Shown here: piece by piece, positions 22,122 to 34,700 of the stretch
Numbering within the stretch: position 1 is the stretch's first letter
Layout of the letters: every line of letters begins with the position of its first letter
Source: Osmia lignaria lignaria
Lineage: Eukaryota > Arthropoda > Insecta > Hymenoptera > Megachilidae
NCBI RefSeq assembly: GCF_051020975.1
Contig: NW_027478167.1
Coordinates: 8,928,001-8,992,000 of the forward strand
Direction: 5' to 3'
DNA: 64,000 bases
Position numbers and translations under genes: made by a program
The notes under the pieces: model-generated
Databases searched by the model: none
The model's input: the letters and a program-made list of their open reading frames with translations, nothing else
What the model was told of the DNA's origin: nothing

Positions 22122-24375
22122 ATTCTCTACAAAAAAGGTCTCTTAACATTTTGCCATAGCTCGCTTCGTTTCCGAGATATTTGCAGATTTATCTCAAGGG
22201 AAGGGGCCTGACGGACATATTTCGAAATATTTCTTCTTCTTGTTGTTCTTCTTCTGCACAGCTAAGCTGGAAGTGGCATTTGCGGCTCGCACTAGTGCAA
22301 AGTTATCTCAAAGAAAGGGGCCACGGTGTTTCTGTATCTCTAATATGTTGGTGCGGCTTCGGAACTTTTAAATATCTCGATATATCTCGAAAACTACGCT
22401 TCTGATCAAAAAATATCATAGAACATAAATTGTAGGAAACATAATTCTCTACAAAAAAGGTCTCTTAACATTTTGCCATAGCTCGCTTCGTTTCCGAGAT
22501 ATTTGCAGATTTATCTGAAGGGAAGGGGTCTAACGGACATATTTCGAGATATTTCTTTTTCTTGTTGTTCTTCTTCTGCACAGCTAAGCTGGAAGTGGCA
22601 TTTGCAGCGCGCAATAGTGCCGACTTATCTCAAAGAAAGAGGCCACGGTGTTTCTGTATCTCTATTATGTTGGTGCGGCTTCGGAACTTTTAAATTTCTT
22701 GATATATCTCGAGAACTACGCATCTGATCAAAAAATATCATAGAACATAAAAAGTAGGAAACTTAATTCTCTACAAAAAAGGTCTCTTAACATTTTGCCA
22801 TAGCTCGCTTCGTTTCCGAGATATTTGCAGATTTATCTGAAGGGAAGGGGTCTAACGGACATATTTCGAGATATTTCTTCTTCTTGTTGTTCTTCTTCTG
22901 CACAGCTAAGCTGGAAGTGGCATTTGCAGCGCGCAATAGTGCCGACTTATCTCAAAGAAAGATTCCACGGTGTTTCTGTATCTCTATTATGTTGGTGCGG
23001 CTTCGGAACTTTTAAATTTCTTGATATATCTCGAGAACTACGCATCTGATCAAAAAATATCATAGAACATAAAAAGTAGGAAACTTAATTCTCTACAAAA
23101 AAGGTCTCTTAAGATTTTGCCATAGCTCGCTTCGTTTCCGAGATATTTGCAGATTTATCTCAAGGGAAGTGGCCTGACGGACATATTTCGAGATATTTCT
23201 CCTTCTTGTTGTTCTTCTTCTGCACAGCTAAGCTGGAAGTGGCATTTGCAGCTCGCAATAGTGCAGAGTTATCTCAAAGGAAGAGGCCACGGTGTTTCTG
23301 TACCTCTATTATGTTGGTGCAGCTTCGGAACTTTTAAATATCTTGATATATCTCGAGAACTACGCATCTGATCAAAAAATATCATAGAAGATAAAAAGTA
23401 GGAAACTTAATTCTCTACAAAAAAGGTCTCTTAACATTTTGCCATAGCTAGCTTCGTTTCCGAGATATTTGCAGATTTATCTCAAGGGAAGGGGCCTAAC
23501 GGACATATTTCGAGATATTTCTTCTTCTTGTTGTTCTTCTTCTTCACAGCTAAGCTGGAAGTGGCATTTGCAGCTCGCAATAGTGCAGAGTTATCTCAAA
23601 GAAAGGGGCCACGGTGTTTCTGTATCTCTATTATGTTGGTGCGGCTTCGGAACATTTAAATATCTCGATATATCTCGAAAACTACGCTTCTGATCAAAAA
23701 ATATCATAGAACATAAATTGTAGGAAACATAATTCTCTACAAAAAAGGTTTCTTAACGTTTTGCCATAGCTTGCTTCGTTTCCGAGATATTTGCAGATTT
23801 ATCTCAAGGGAAGGGTCCTGACGGACATATTTCGGGATATTTCTTCTTCTTGTTGTTCTTCTTCTGCACAGCTAAACTGGAAGTGGCATTTCCAGCTCGC
23901 AATAGTGCAGAGTTATCCCAAAGAAAGGGGCCACGGTGTTTCTGTATCTCTATTATGTTGGTGCGGCTTCGGAACTTTTAAATATCTCGATATATCTCGA
24001 AAACTACGCTTCTGATCAAAAAATATCATAGAACATAAAAAGTAGGAAACTTAATTCTCTACAAAAAAGGTCTCTTAACATTTTCCCATAGCTGGCATCG
24101 TTTCCGAGATATTTGCAGATTTAGCTCAAGGGAAGGGGCCTGACGGACATATTCCGAGATATTTCTTCTTCTTGTTGTTCTTCTTCTTCACAGCTAAGCT
24201 GGAAGCGGCATTTGCAGCTCGCAATAGTGCAGAGTTATCTCAAAGAAAGGGGCCACGGTGTTCCTGTATCTCTATTATGTTGGTGCGGCTTCGGAACTTT
24301 TAAATATCTCGATATATCTCGAAAACTACGCTTCTGATCAAAAAATATCATAGAAGATAAAAAGTAGGAAACTTA
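22122..24375 (+). repeat. 7-monomer block, copy 2 (2254 bp)
   Basis: It has the seven ordered markers of copy 1 at 16326. Differences are few, for example catctgatc here against catctcatc in copy 1's fourth monomer. The last monomer ends with agaagataaaaag, a tail found on the fourth monomer of the block, so it is partly recombinant. Confidence 0.9.
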
Positions 24376-24697
24376 ATTCTCTACAAAAAAGGTCTCTTAA
24401 CATTTTGCCATAGCTAGCTTCGTTTCCGAGATATTTGCAGATTTATCTCAAGGGAAGGGGCCTAACGGACATATTTCGAGATATTTCTTCTTCTTGTTGT
24501 TCTTCTTCTTCACAGCTAAGCTGGAAGTGGCATTTGCAGCTCGCAATAGTGCAGAGTTATCTCAAAGAAAGGGGCCACGGTGTTTCTGTATCTCTATTAT
24601 GTTGGTGCGGCTTCGGAACATTTAAATATCTCGATATATCTCGAGAACTACGCATCTGATCAAGAAATATCATAGAACATAAAAAGTAGGAAACTTA
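24376..24697 (+). repeat. Chimeric satellite monomer
   Basis: The left part matches the monomer at 23410 (gctagcttcg upstream, cctaacgg, cttcttcacag, gaacattt, tctcgatat). The right part matches the monomer at 25342 (gagaactacgcatctgatc, then caagaaatatc, then the aaataaagtctc tail). The switch lies between 24632 and 24645. This looks like a recombination product between non-allelic monomers. Confidence 0.75.
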
Positions 24698-25985
24698 ATT
24701 CTCTACAAATAAAGTCTCTTAACATTTTGCCATAGCTCGCTTCGTTTCCGAGATATGTGCAGATTTATCTCAAGGGAAGGGGCCTGACGGACATATTTCG
24801 AGATATTTCTTCTTCTTGTTGTTCTTCTTCTGCACAGCTAAGCTGGAAGTGGCTTTTGCGGCTCGCACTAGTGCAGAGTTATCTCAAAGAAAGGGGCGAC
24901 GGTGTTTCTGTATCTCTATTATGTTGGTGCGGCTTCGGAACTTTTAAATATCTTGATATATCTCGAGAACTACGCATCTGATCAAAAAATATCATAGAAC
25001 ATAAAAAGTAGGAAACTTAATTCTCTACAAAAAAGGTCTCTTAACCTTTTGCCATAGCTCGCTTCGTTTCCGAGATATTTGCAGATTTATCTCAAGGGAA
25101 GGGGCCTGACGGACATATTTCGAGATATTTCTTCTTCTTGTTGTTCTTCTTCTGCACAGCTAAGCTGGAAGTGGCATTTGCAGCTCGCAATAGTGCAGAG
25201 TTATCTCAAAGAAAGGGGCCACGGTGTTTCTGTATCTCTATTATGTTGGTGCGGCTTCGGAACTTTTAAATATCTTGATATATCTCGAGAACTACGCATC
25301 TGATCAAAAAATATCATAGAACATAAAAAGTGGGAAACTTAATTCTCTACAAAAAAGGTCTCTTAACATTTTGCCATAGCTCGCATCGTTTCCGAGATAT
25401 TTGCAGATTTATCTCAAGGGAAGGGGCCTGACGGACATATTTCGAGATATTTCTTCTTCTTGTTGTTCTTCTTCTGCACAGCTAAGCTGGAAGTGGCATC
25501 TGCAGCTCGCAATAGCGCAGAGTTATCTCAAAGAAAGGGGCCACGGTGTTTCTGTATCTCTATTATGTTGGTGCGGCTTCGGAACTTTTAAATATCTTGA
25601 TATATCTCGAGAACTACGCATCTGATCAAGAAATATCATAGAACATAAAAAGTAGGAAACTTAATTCTCTACAAATAAAGTCTCTTAACATTTTGCCATA
25701 GCTCGCTTCGTTTCCGAGATATGTGCAGATTTATCTCAAGGGAAGGGGCCTGACGGACATATTTCGAGATATTTCTTCTTCTTGTTGTTCTTCTTCTGCA
25801 CAGCTAAGCTGGAAGTGGCTTTTGCGGCTCGCACTAGTGCAGAGTTATCTCAAAGAAAGGGGCGACGGTGTTTCTGTATCTCTATTATGTTGGTGCGGCT
25901 TCGGAACTTTTAAATATCTTGATATATCTCGAGAACTACGCATCTGATCAAAAAATATCATAGAACATAAAAAGTAGGAAACTTA
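24698..25985 (+). repeat. 3-monomer period with repeated first monomer
   Basis: The monomer at 24698 (gatatgtgcag, ggcttttgcgg, ggggcgacgg) recurs at 25664, 966 bp later. Both are preceded by a caagaaatatc and aaataaagtctc tail. The next positions no longer match, so the duplication covers one period plus one monomer. Confidence 0.75.
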
Positions 25986-26045
25986 ATTCTCTACAAAAAA
26001 GGTCTCTTAACATTTTGCCATAGCTCGCTTCGTTTCCGAGATATT

Positions 26046-26186
26046 TGCAGATTTATCTCAAGGGAAGGGGCCTGACGGACATATTTCGAGATATTTCTTC
26101 TTCTTGTTGTTCTTCTTCTGCACAGCTAAGCTGGAAGTGGCATTTGCGGCTCGCACTAGTGCAGAGTTATCTCAAAGAAAGGGGCC
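26046..26186 (+). repeat. Internal ancient duplication within the monomer (exemplar)
   Basis: Within a representative monomer, 26046-26072 and 26160-26186 align without gaps at 24 of 27 bases (tgcag, ttatctcaa, aaggggcc), an offset of 114 bp. A gctcgc motif lies upstream of both copies, but at different distances. The 322-bp unit therefore probably arose from a smaller ancestral repeat. The same pairing is present in monomers throughout the array. Confidence 0.7.
26094..26125 (+). other. Pyrimidine tract ending in CAG (3' splice-site-like, exemplar)
   Basis: A tract of mostly T and C (ttcttcttcttg then ttgttcttcttc) runs into gcacag. A ctgac element, matching a loose branch-point pattern, lies about 50 bp upstream of the AG. 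The tract occurs once per monomer with little variation. It would matter only if the plus strand is transcribed; no comparably strong 5' splice site is seen in the monomer. Confidence 0.3.
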
Positions 26187-26407
26187 ACGGTGTTTCTGTA
26201 TCTCTATTATGTTGGTGCGGCTTCGGAACTTTTAAATATCTTGATATATCTCGAGAACTACGCATCTGATCAAAAAATATCATAGAACATAAAAAGTAGG
26301 AAACTTAATTCTCTACAAAAAAGGTCTCTTAACATTTTGCCATAGCTCGCTTCGTTTCCGAGATATTTGCAGATTTATCTCAAGGGAAGGGGCCTGACGG
26401 ACATATT

Positions 26408-26566
26408 TCGAGATATTTCTTCTTCTTGTTGTTCTTCTTCTGCACAGCTAAGCTGGAAGTGGCATTTGCGGCTCGCACTAGTGCAGAGTTATCTCAAAGA
26501 AAGGGGCCACGGTGTTTCTGTATCTCTATTATGTTGGTGCGGCTTCGGAACTTTTAAATATCTCGA
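26408..26566 (+). repeat. 11-bp inverted repeat within F-type monomers (exemplar)
   Basis: tcgagatattt (26408-26418) and aaatatctcga (26556-26566) are exact reverse complements 148 bp apart start to start. Related GAGATAT or ATATCTC elements occur at other points in the monomer, including ccgagatatt at the ORF-proximal end. In I-type monomers the second arm has one mismatch (atcttga). Confidence 0.6.
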
Positions 26567-27595
26567 TATATCTCGAAAACTACGCTTCTGATCAAAAAAT
26601 ATCATAGAACGTAAATTGTAGGAAACATAATTTTCTACAAAAAAGGTCTCTCAGCATTTTGCCATAGCTCGCTTCGTTTCCGAGATATTTGCAGATATAT
26701 CTGAAGGGAAAGGGCCTGACGGACATATTTCGAGATATTTCTTCTTCTTGTTGTTCTTCTTCTGCACAGCTAAGCTGGAAGTGGCATTTGCAGCTCGCAA
26801 TAGTGCAGAGTTATCTCAAAGAAAGGGGCCACGGTGTTTCTGTATCTCTATTATGTTGGTGCGGCTTCGGAACTTTTAAATATCTTGACATATCTCGAGA
26901 ACTGCGCATCTGATCAAAAAATATCATAGAACATAAAAAGTAGGAAACTTAATTCTCTACAAAAAAGGTCTCTTAACATTTTGCCATAGCTCGCTTCGTT
27001 TCCGAGATATTTGCAGATTTATCTGAAGGGAAGGGGCCTAACGGACATACTTCGAGATATTTCTTATTCTTGTTGTTCTTCTTCTGCACAGCTAAGCTGG
27101 AAGTGGCATTTGCGGCTCGCACTAGTGCAGAGTTATCTCAAAGAAAGGGGCCACGGTGTTTCTGTATCTCTATTATGTTGGTGCGGCTTCGGAACTTTTA
27201 AATATCTTGATATATCTCGAGAACTACGCATCTGATCAAAAAATATCATAGAACATAAAAAGTAGGAAACTTAATTCTCTACAAAAAAGGTCTCTTAACA
27301 TTTTGCCATAGCTCGCTTCGTTTCCGAGATATTTGCAGATTTATCTCAAGGGAAGGGGCCTGACGGACATATTTCGAAATATTTCTTCTTCTTGTTGTTC
27401 TTCTTCTGCACAGCTAAGCTGGAAGTGGCATTTGCGGCTCGCACTAGTGCAAAGTTATCTCAAAGAAAGGGGCCACGGTGTTTCTGTATCTCTAATATGT
27501 TGGTGCGGCTTCGGAACTTTTAAATATCTCGATATATCTCGAAAACTACGCTTCTGATCAAAAAATATCATAGAACATAAATTGTAGGAAACATA

Positions 27596-28561
27596 ATTCT
27601 CTACAAAAAAGGTCTCTTAGCATTTTGCCATAGCTCGCTTCGTTTCCGAGATATTTGCAGATTTATCTGAAGGGAAAGGGCCTGACGGACATATTTCGAG
27701 ATATTTCTTCTTCTTGTTGTTCTTCTTCTGCACAGCTAAGCTGGAAGTGGCATTTGCAGCTCGCAATAGTGCAGAGTTATCTCAAAGAAAGGGGCCACTG
27801 TGTTTCTGTATCTCTATTATGTTGGTGCGGCTTCGGAACTTTTAAATATCTTGATATATCTCGAGAACTGCGCATCTGATCAAAAAATATCATAGAACAT
27901 AAAAAGTAGGAAACTTAATTCTCTACAAAAAAGGTCTCTTAACATTTTGCCATAGCTCGCTTCGTTTCCGAGATATTTGCAGACTTATCTGAAGGGAAGG
28001 GGCCTAACGGACATATTTCGAGATATTTCTTCTTCTTGTTGTTCTTCTTCTGCACAGCTAAACTGGAAGTGGCATTTCCAGCTCGCAATAGTGCAGAGTT
28101 ATCTCAAAGAAAGGGGCCACGGTGTTTCTGTATCTCTATTATGTTGGTGCGGCTTCGGAACTTTTAAATATCTTGATATATCTCGAGAACTACGCATCTG
28201 ATCAAAAAATATCATAGAACATAAAAAGTAGGAAACTTAATTCTCTACAAAAAAGGTCTCTTAACATTTTGCCATAGCTCGCTTCGTTTCCGAGATATTT
28301 GCAGATTTATCTCAAGGGAAGGGGCCTGACGGACATATTTCGAGATATTTCTTCTTCTTGTTGTTCTTCTTCTGCACAGCTAAGCTGGAAGTGGCATTTG
28401 CGGCTAGCACTAGTGCAGCGTTATCTCAAAGAAAGGGGCCACAGTGTTTCTGTATCTCTATTATGTTGGTGCGGCTTCGGAACTTTTAAATATCTTGATA
28501 TATCTCGAGAACTACGCATCTGATCAAAAAATATCATAGAACATAAAAAGTAGGAAACTTA
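27596..28561 (+). repeat. 3-mer HOR related to 13.7-15.7 kb, copy 1
   Basis: Triad of actgtg with gaagggaaagg, aaactgg with ccagctcgc, and gcagcgttatc. It has the order seen at 13749-15681, about 13.8 kb away, so the unit was copied over distance and amplified separately. Confidence 0.8.
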
Positions 28562-29527
28562 ATTCTCTACAAAAAAGGTCTCTTAACATTTTGCCATAGC
28601 TGGCTTCGTTTCCGAGATATTTGCAGATTTATCTGAAGGGAAAGGGCCTGACGGACATATTTCGAGATATTTCTTCTTCTTGTTGTTCTTCTTCTGCACA
28701 GCTAAGCTGGAAGTGGCATTTGCAGCTCGCAATAGTGCAGAGTTATCTCATAGAAAGGGGCCACTGTGTTTCTGTATCTCTATTATGTTGGTGCGGCTTC
28801 GGAACTTTTAAATATCTTGATATATCTCGAGAACTGCGCATCTGATCAAAAAATATCATAGAACATAAAAAGTAGGAAACTTAATTCTCTACAAAAATGG
28901 TCTCTTAACATTTTGCCATAGCTCGCTTCGTTTCCGAGATATTTGCAGATTTATCTGAAGGGAAGGGGTCTAACGGACATATTTCGAGATATTTCTTCTT
29001 CTTGTTGTTCTTCTTCTGCACAGCTAAACTGGAAGTGGCATTTCCAGCTCGCAATAGTGCAGAGTTATCTCAAAGAAAGGGGCCACGGTGTTTCTGTATC
29101 TCTATTATGTTGGTGCGGCTTCGGAACTTTTAAATATCTTGATATATCTCGAGAACTACGCATCTGATCAAAAAATATCATAGAACATAAAAAGTAGGAA
29201 ACTTAATTCTCTACAAAAAAGGTCTCTTAACATTTTGCCATAGCTCGCTTGGTTTCCGAGATATTTGCAGATTTATCTCAAGGGAAGGGGCCTGACGGAC
29301 ATATTTCGAGATATTTCTTCTTCTTGTTGTTCTTCTTCTGCACAGCTAAGCTGGAAGTGGCATTTGCGGCTCGCACTAGTGCAGCGTTATCTCAAAGAAA
29401 GGGGCCACGGTGTTTCTGTATCTCTATTATGTTGGTGCGGCTTCGGAACTTTTAAATATCTCGATATATCTCGAAAACTACGCTTCTGATCAAAAAATAT
29501 CATAGAACATAAATTGTAGAAAACATA
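28562..29527 (+). repeat. 3-mer HOR related to 13.7-15.7 kb, copy 2
   Basis: Same three markers in order. The third monomer has the F-type terminal haplotype, matching the end of the copy at 14716-15681 rather than its neighbour. Confidence 0.8.
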
Positions 29528-31781
29528 ATTCTCTACAAAAAAGGTCTCTTAACATTTTGCCATAGCTCGCTTCGTTTCCGAGATATTTGCAGATATATCT
29601 CAAGGGAAGGGGCCTGACGGACATATTTCGAGATGTTTCTTCTTCTTGTTGTTCTTCTTCTGCACAGCTAACCTGGAAGTGGCATTTGCAGCTCGCAATA
29701 GTGCAGAGTTATCTCAAAGAAAGGGGCCACGGTGTTTCTGTATCTCTATTATGTTGGTGCGGCTTCGGAACTTTTAAATATCTTGATATATCTCGAGAAC
29801 TACGCATCTGATCAAAAAATATCATAGAACATAAAAAGTGGGAAACTTAATTCTCTACAAAAAAGGTCTCTTAACATTTTACCATAGCTCGCTTCGTTTC
29901 CGAGATATTTGCAGATTTATCTCAAGGGAAGGGGCCTGACGGACATATTTCGGGATATTTCTTCTTCTTGTTGTTCTCCTTCTGCACAGCTAAGCTGGAA
30001 GTGGCATTTGCAGCTCGCAATAGTGCAGAGTTATCTCAAAGAAGGGGGCCACGGTGTTTCTGTATCTCTATTATGTTGGTGCGGCTTCGAAACTTTTAAA
30101 TATCTTGATATATCTCGAGAACTACGCATCTGATCGAAGAATATCATAGAACATAAAAAGTAGGAAACTTAATTCTCTACAAAAAAGGTCTCTTAACATT
30201 TTGCCATAGCTCTCTTCGTTTCCGAGATATTTGCAGATTTATCTCAAGGGAAGGGGCCTGACGGGCATATTTCGAGATATTTCTTCTTCTTGTTGTCCTT
30301 CTTCTGCACAGCTAAGCTGGAAGTGGCATTTGCAGCTCGCAATAGTGCAGAGTTATCTCAAAGAAAGGGGCCACGGTGTTTCTGTATCTCTATTATGTTG
30401 GTGCGGCTTCGGAACTTTTAAATATCTTGATATATCTCGAGAACTGCGCATCTGATCAAAAAATATCATAGAACATAAAAAGTAGGAAACTTAATTCTCT
30501 ACAAAAAAGGTCTCTTAACATTTTGCCATAGCTCGCTTCGTTTCCGAGATATTTGCAGGTTTATCTCAAGGGAAGGGGCCTGACGGACATATTTCGAGAT
30601 ATTTCTTCTTCTTGTTGTTCTTCTTCTGCACAGCTAAGCTGGAAGTGGCATTTGCGGCACGCACTAGTGCAGAGTTATCTCAAAGAAAGGGGCCACGGTG
30701 TTTCTGTATCTCTATTATGTTGGTGCGGCTTCGGAACTTTTAAATATCTTGATATATCTCGAGAACTACGCATCTGATCAAAAAATATCATAGAACATAA
30801 AAAGTAGGAAACTTAATTCTCTACAAAAAAGGTCTCTTAACATTTTGCCATAGCTCGCTTCGTTTCCGAGATATTTGCAGATTTATCTCAAGGGAAGGGG
30901 CCTGACGGACATATTTCGAGATATTTCTTCTTCTTGTTGTTCTTCTTCTGCACAGCTAAGCTGGAAGTGGCATTTGCGGCTCGCACTAGTGCAGAGTTAT
31001 CTCAAAGAAAGGGGCCACGGTGTTTCTGTATCTCTATTATGTTGGTGCGGCTTCGGAACTTTTAAATATCTCGATATATCTCGAAAACTACGCTTCTGAT
31101 CAAAAAATATCATAGAACATAAATTGTAGGAAACATAATTCTCTACAAAAAAGGTCTCTTAGCATTTTGCCATAGCTCGCTTCGTTTCCGAGATATTTGC
31201 AGATATATCTGAAGGGAAAGGGCCTGACGGACATATTTCGAGATATTTCTTCTTCTTGTTGTTCTTCTTCTGCACAGCTAAGCTGGAAGTGGCATTTGCA
31301 GCTCGCAATAGTGCAGAGTTATCTCAAAGAAAGGGGCCACGGTGTTTCTGTATCTCTATTATGTTGGTGCGGCTTCGGAACTTTTAAATATCTTGATATA
31401 TCTCGAGAACTGCGCATCTGATCAAAAAATATCATAGAACATAAAAAGTAGGAAACTTAATTCTCTACAAAAAAGGTCTCTTAACATTTTGCCATAGCTC
31501 GCTTCGTTTCCGAGATATTTGCAGATTTATCTGAAGGGAAGGGGCCTAACGGACATATTTCGAGATATTTCTTCTTCTTGTTGTTCTTCTTCTGCACAGC
31601 TAAACTGGAAGTGGCATTTCCAGCTCGCAATAGTGCAGAGTTATCTCAAAGAAAGGAGCCACGGTGTTTCTGTATCTCTATTCTGTTGGTGCGGCTTCGG
31701 AACTTTTAAATATCTTGATATATCTCGAGAACTACGCATCTGATCAAAAAATATCATAGAACATAAAAAGTAGGAAACTTA
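29528..31781 (+). repeat. Seven monomers, first version of the 32-34 kb series
   Basis: The order taacctgg, gaagggggcc with gatcgaagaat, gtccttcttc, cggcacgc, F-type, gaagggaaagg, and ggagcc with ctattctg is repeated from 32104, except that the cggcacgc monomer (30494-30815) is absent there. A one-monomer deletion or insertion separates the two versions. Confidence 0.8.
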
Positions 31782-34700
31782 ATTCTCTACAAAAAAGGTC
31801 TCTTAACATTTTGCCATAGCTCTCTTCGTTTCCGAGATATTTGCAGATTTATCTCAAGGGAAGGGGCATGACGGACATATTTCGAGATATTTCTTCTTCT
31901 TGTTGTTCTTCTTCTGCACAGCTAAGCTGGAAGTGGCATTTGCGGCTCGCACTAGTGCAGAGTTATCTCAAAGAAAGGGGCCACGGTGTTTCTGTATCTC
32001 TATTATGTTGATGCGGCTTCGGAACTTTTAAATATCTCGATATATCTCGAAAACTACGCTTCTGATCAAAAAATATCATAGAACATAAATTGTAGGAAAC
32101 ATAATTCTCTACAAAAAAGGTCTCTTAACATTTTGCCATAGCTCGCTTCGTTTCCGAGATATTTGCAGATATATCTCAAGGGAAGGGGCCTGACGGACAT
32201 ATTTCGAGATATTTCTTCTTCTTGTTGTTCTTCTTCTGCACAGCTAACCTGGAAGTGGCATTTGCAGCTCGCAATAGTGCAGAGTTATCTCAAAGATAGG
32301 GGCCACGGTGTTTCTGTATCTCTATTATGTTGGTGCGGCTTCGGAACTTTTAAATATCTTGATATATCTCGAGAACTACGCATCTGATCAAAAAATATCA
32401 TAGAACATAAAAAGTGGGAAACTTAATTCTCTACAAAAAAGGTCTCTTAACATTTTGCCATAGCTCGCTTCGTTTCCGAGATATTTGCAGATTTATCTCA
32501 AGGGAAGGGGCCTGACGGACATATTTCGAGATATTTCTTCTTCTTGTTGTTCTTCTTCTGCACAGCTAAGCTGGAAGTGGCATTTGCAGCTCGCAATAGT
32601 GCAGAGTTATCTCAAAGAAGGGGGCCACGGTGTTTCTGTATCTCTATTATGTTGGTGCGGCTTCGGAACTTTTAAATATCTTGATATATCTCGAGAACTA
32701 CGCATCTGATCGAAGAATATCATAGAACATAAAAAGTAGGAAACTTAATTCTCTACAAAAAAGGTCTCTTAACATTTTGCCATAGCTCTCTTCGTTTCCG
32801 AGATATTTGCAGATTTATCTCAAGGGAAGGGGCCTGACGGACATATTTCGAGATATTTCTTCTTCTTGTTGTCCTTCTTCTGCACAGCTAAGCTGGAAGT
32901 GGCATTTGCAGCTCGCAATAGTGCAGAGTTATCTCAAAGAAAGGGGCCACGGTGTTTCTGTATCTCTATTATGTTGGTGCGGCTTCGGAACTTTTAAATA
33001 TCTTGATATATCTCGAGAACTGCGCATCTGATCAAAAAATATCATAGAACATAAAAAGTAGGAAACTTAATTCTCTACAAAAAAGGTCTCTTAACATTTT
33101 GCCATAGCTCGCGTCGTTTCCGAGATATTTGCAGATTTATCTCAAGGGAAGGGGCCTGACGGACATATTTCGAGATATTTCTTCTTCTTGTTGTTCTTCT
33201 TCTGCACAGCTAAGCTGGAAGTGGCATTTGCGGCTCGCACTAGTGCAGAGTTATCTCAAAGAAAGGGGCCACGGTGTTTCTGTATCTCTATTATGTTGGT
33301 GCGGCTTCGGAACTTTTAAATATCTCGATATATCTCGAAAACTACGCTTCTGATCAAAAAATATCATAGAACGTAAATTGTAGGAAACATAATTCTCTAC
33401 AAAAAAGGTCTCTTAGCATTTTGCCATAGCTCGCTTCGTTTCCGAGATATTTGCAGATATATCTGAAGGGAAAGGGCCTGACGGACATATTTCGAGATAT
33501 TTCTTCTTCTTGTTGTTCTTCTTCTGCACAGCTAAGCTGGAAGTGGCATTTGCAGCTCGCAATAGTGCAGAGTTATCTCAAAGAAAGGGGCCACGGTGTT
33601 TCTGTATCTCTATTATGTTGGTGCGGCTTCGGAACTTTTAAATATCTTGATATATCTCGAGAACTGCGCATCTGATCAAAAAATATCATAGAACATAAAA
33701 AGTAGGAAACTTAATTCTCTACAAAAAAGGTCTCTTAACATTTTGCCATAGCTCGCTTCGTTTCCGAGATATTTGCAGATTTATCTGAAGGGAAGGGGCC
33801 TAACGGACATATTTCGAGATATTTCTTCTTCTTGTTGTTCTTCTTCTGCACAGCTAAACTGGAAGTGGCATTTCCAGCTCGCAATAGTGCAGAGTTATCT
33901 CAAAGAAAGGAGCCACGGTGTTTCTGTATCTCTATTCTGTTGGTGCGGCTTCGGAACTTTTAAATATCTTGATATATCTCGAGAACTACGCATCTGATCA
34001 AAAAATATCATAGAACATAAAAAGTGGGAAACTTAATTCTCTACAAAAAAGGTCTCTTAACATTTTGCCATAGCTCGCTTCGTTTCCGAGATATTTGCAG
34101 ATTTATCTCAAGGGAAGGGGCCTGACGGACATATTTCGAGATATTTCTTCTTCTTGTTGTTCTTCTTCTGCACAGCTAAGCTGGAAGTGGCATTTGCAGC
34201 TCGCAATAGTGCAGAGTTATCTCAAAGAAAGGGGCCACGGTGTTTCTGTATCTCTATTATGTTGGTGCGGCTTTGGAACTTTTAAATATCTTGATATATC
34301 TCGAGAACTACGCATCTGATCAAAAAATATCATAGAACATAAAAAGTAGGAAACTTAATTCTCTACAAAAAAGGTCTCTTAACATTTTGCCATAGCTCGC
34401 TTCGTTTCCGAGATATTTGCAGATTTATCTCAAGGGAAGGGGCCTGACGGACATATTTCGAGATATTTCTTCTTCTTGTTGTTCTTCTTCTGCACAGCTA
34501 AGCTGGAAGTGGCATTTGCGGCTCGCACTAGTGCAGAGTTATCTCAAAGAAAGGGGCCACGGTGTTTCTGTATCTCTAATATGTCGGTGCGGCTTCGGAA
34601 CTTTTAAATATCTCGATATATCTCGAAAACTACGCTTCTGATCAAAAAATATCATAGAACATAAAAAGTAGGAAACTTAATTCTCTACAAAAAAGGTCTC

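Larger units (their letters stand above)
25986..27595 (+). repeat. Five satellite monomers, no local HOR seen
   Basis: Contains cggctcgcact types and one cagctcgcaat type with gaagggaaagg. The last is a ttcgaaatatt and tctctaatatg monomer, the fourth occurrence of tctctaatatg (earlier at 16326, 20834 and 22122). Confidence 0.8.

Noticed and set aside
26095..26118. TTC microsatellite inside the monomer as an independent element
   Set aside because: It does not vary in length between copies, so it behaves as part of the monomer, not as an unstable microsatellite.
26346..26368. CENP-B box at cttcgtttccgag
   Set aside because: It shares only TTCG and general composition; the required downstream A and CGGG positions do not match.
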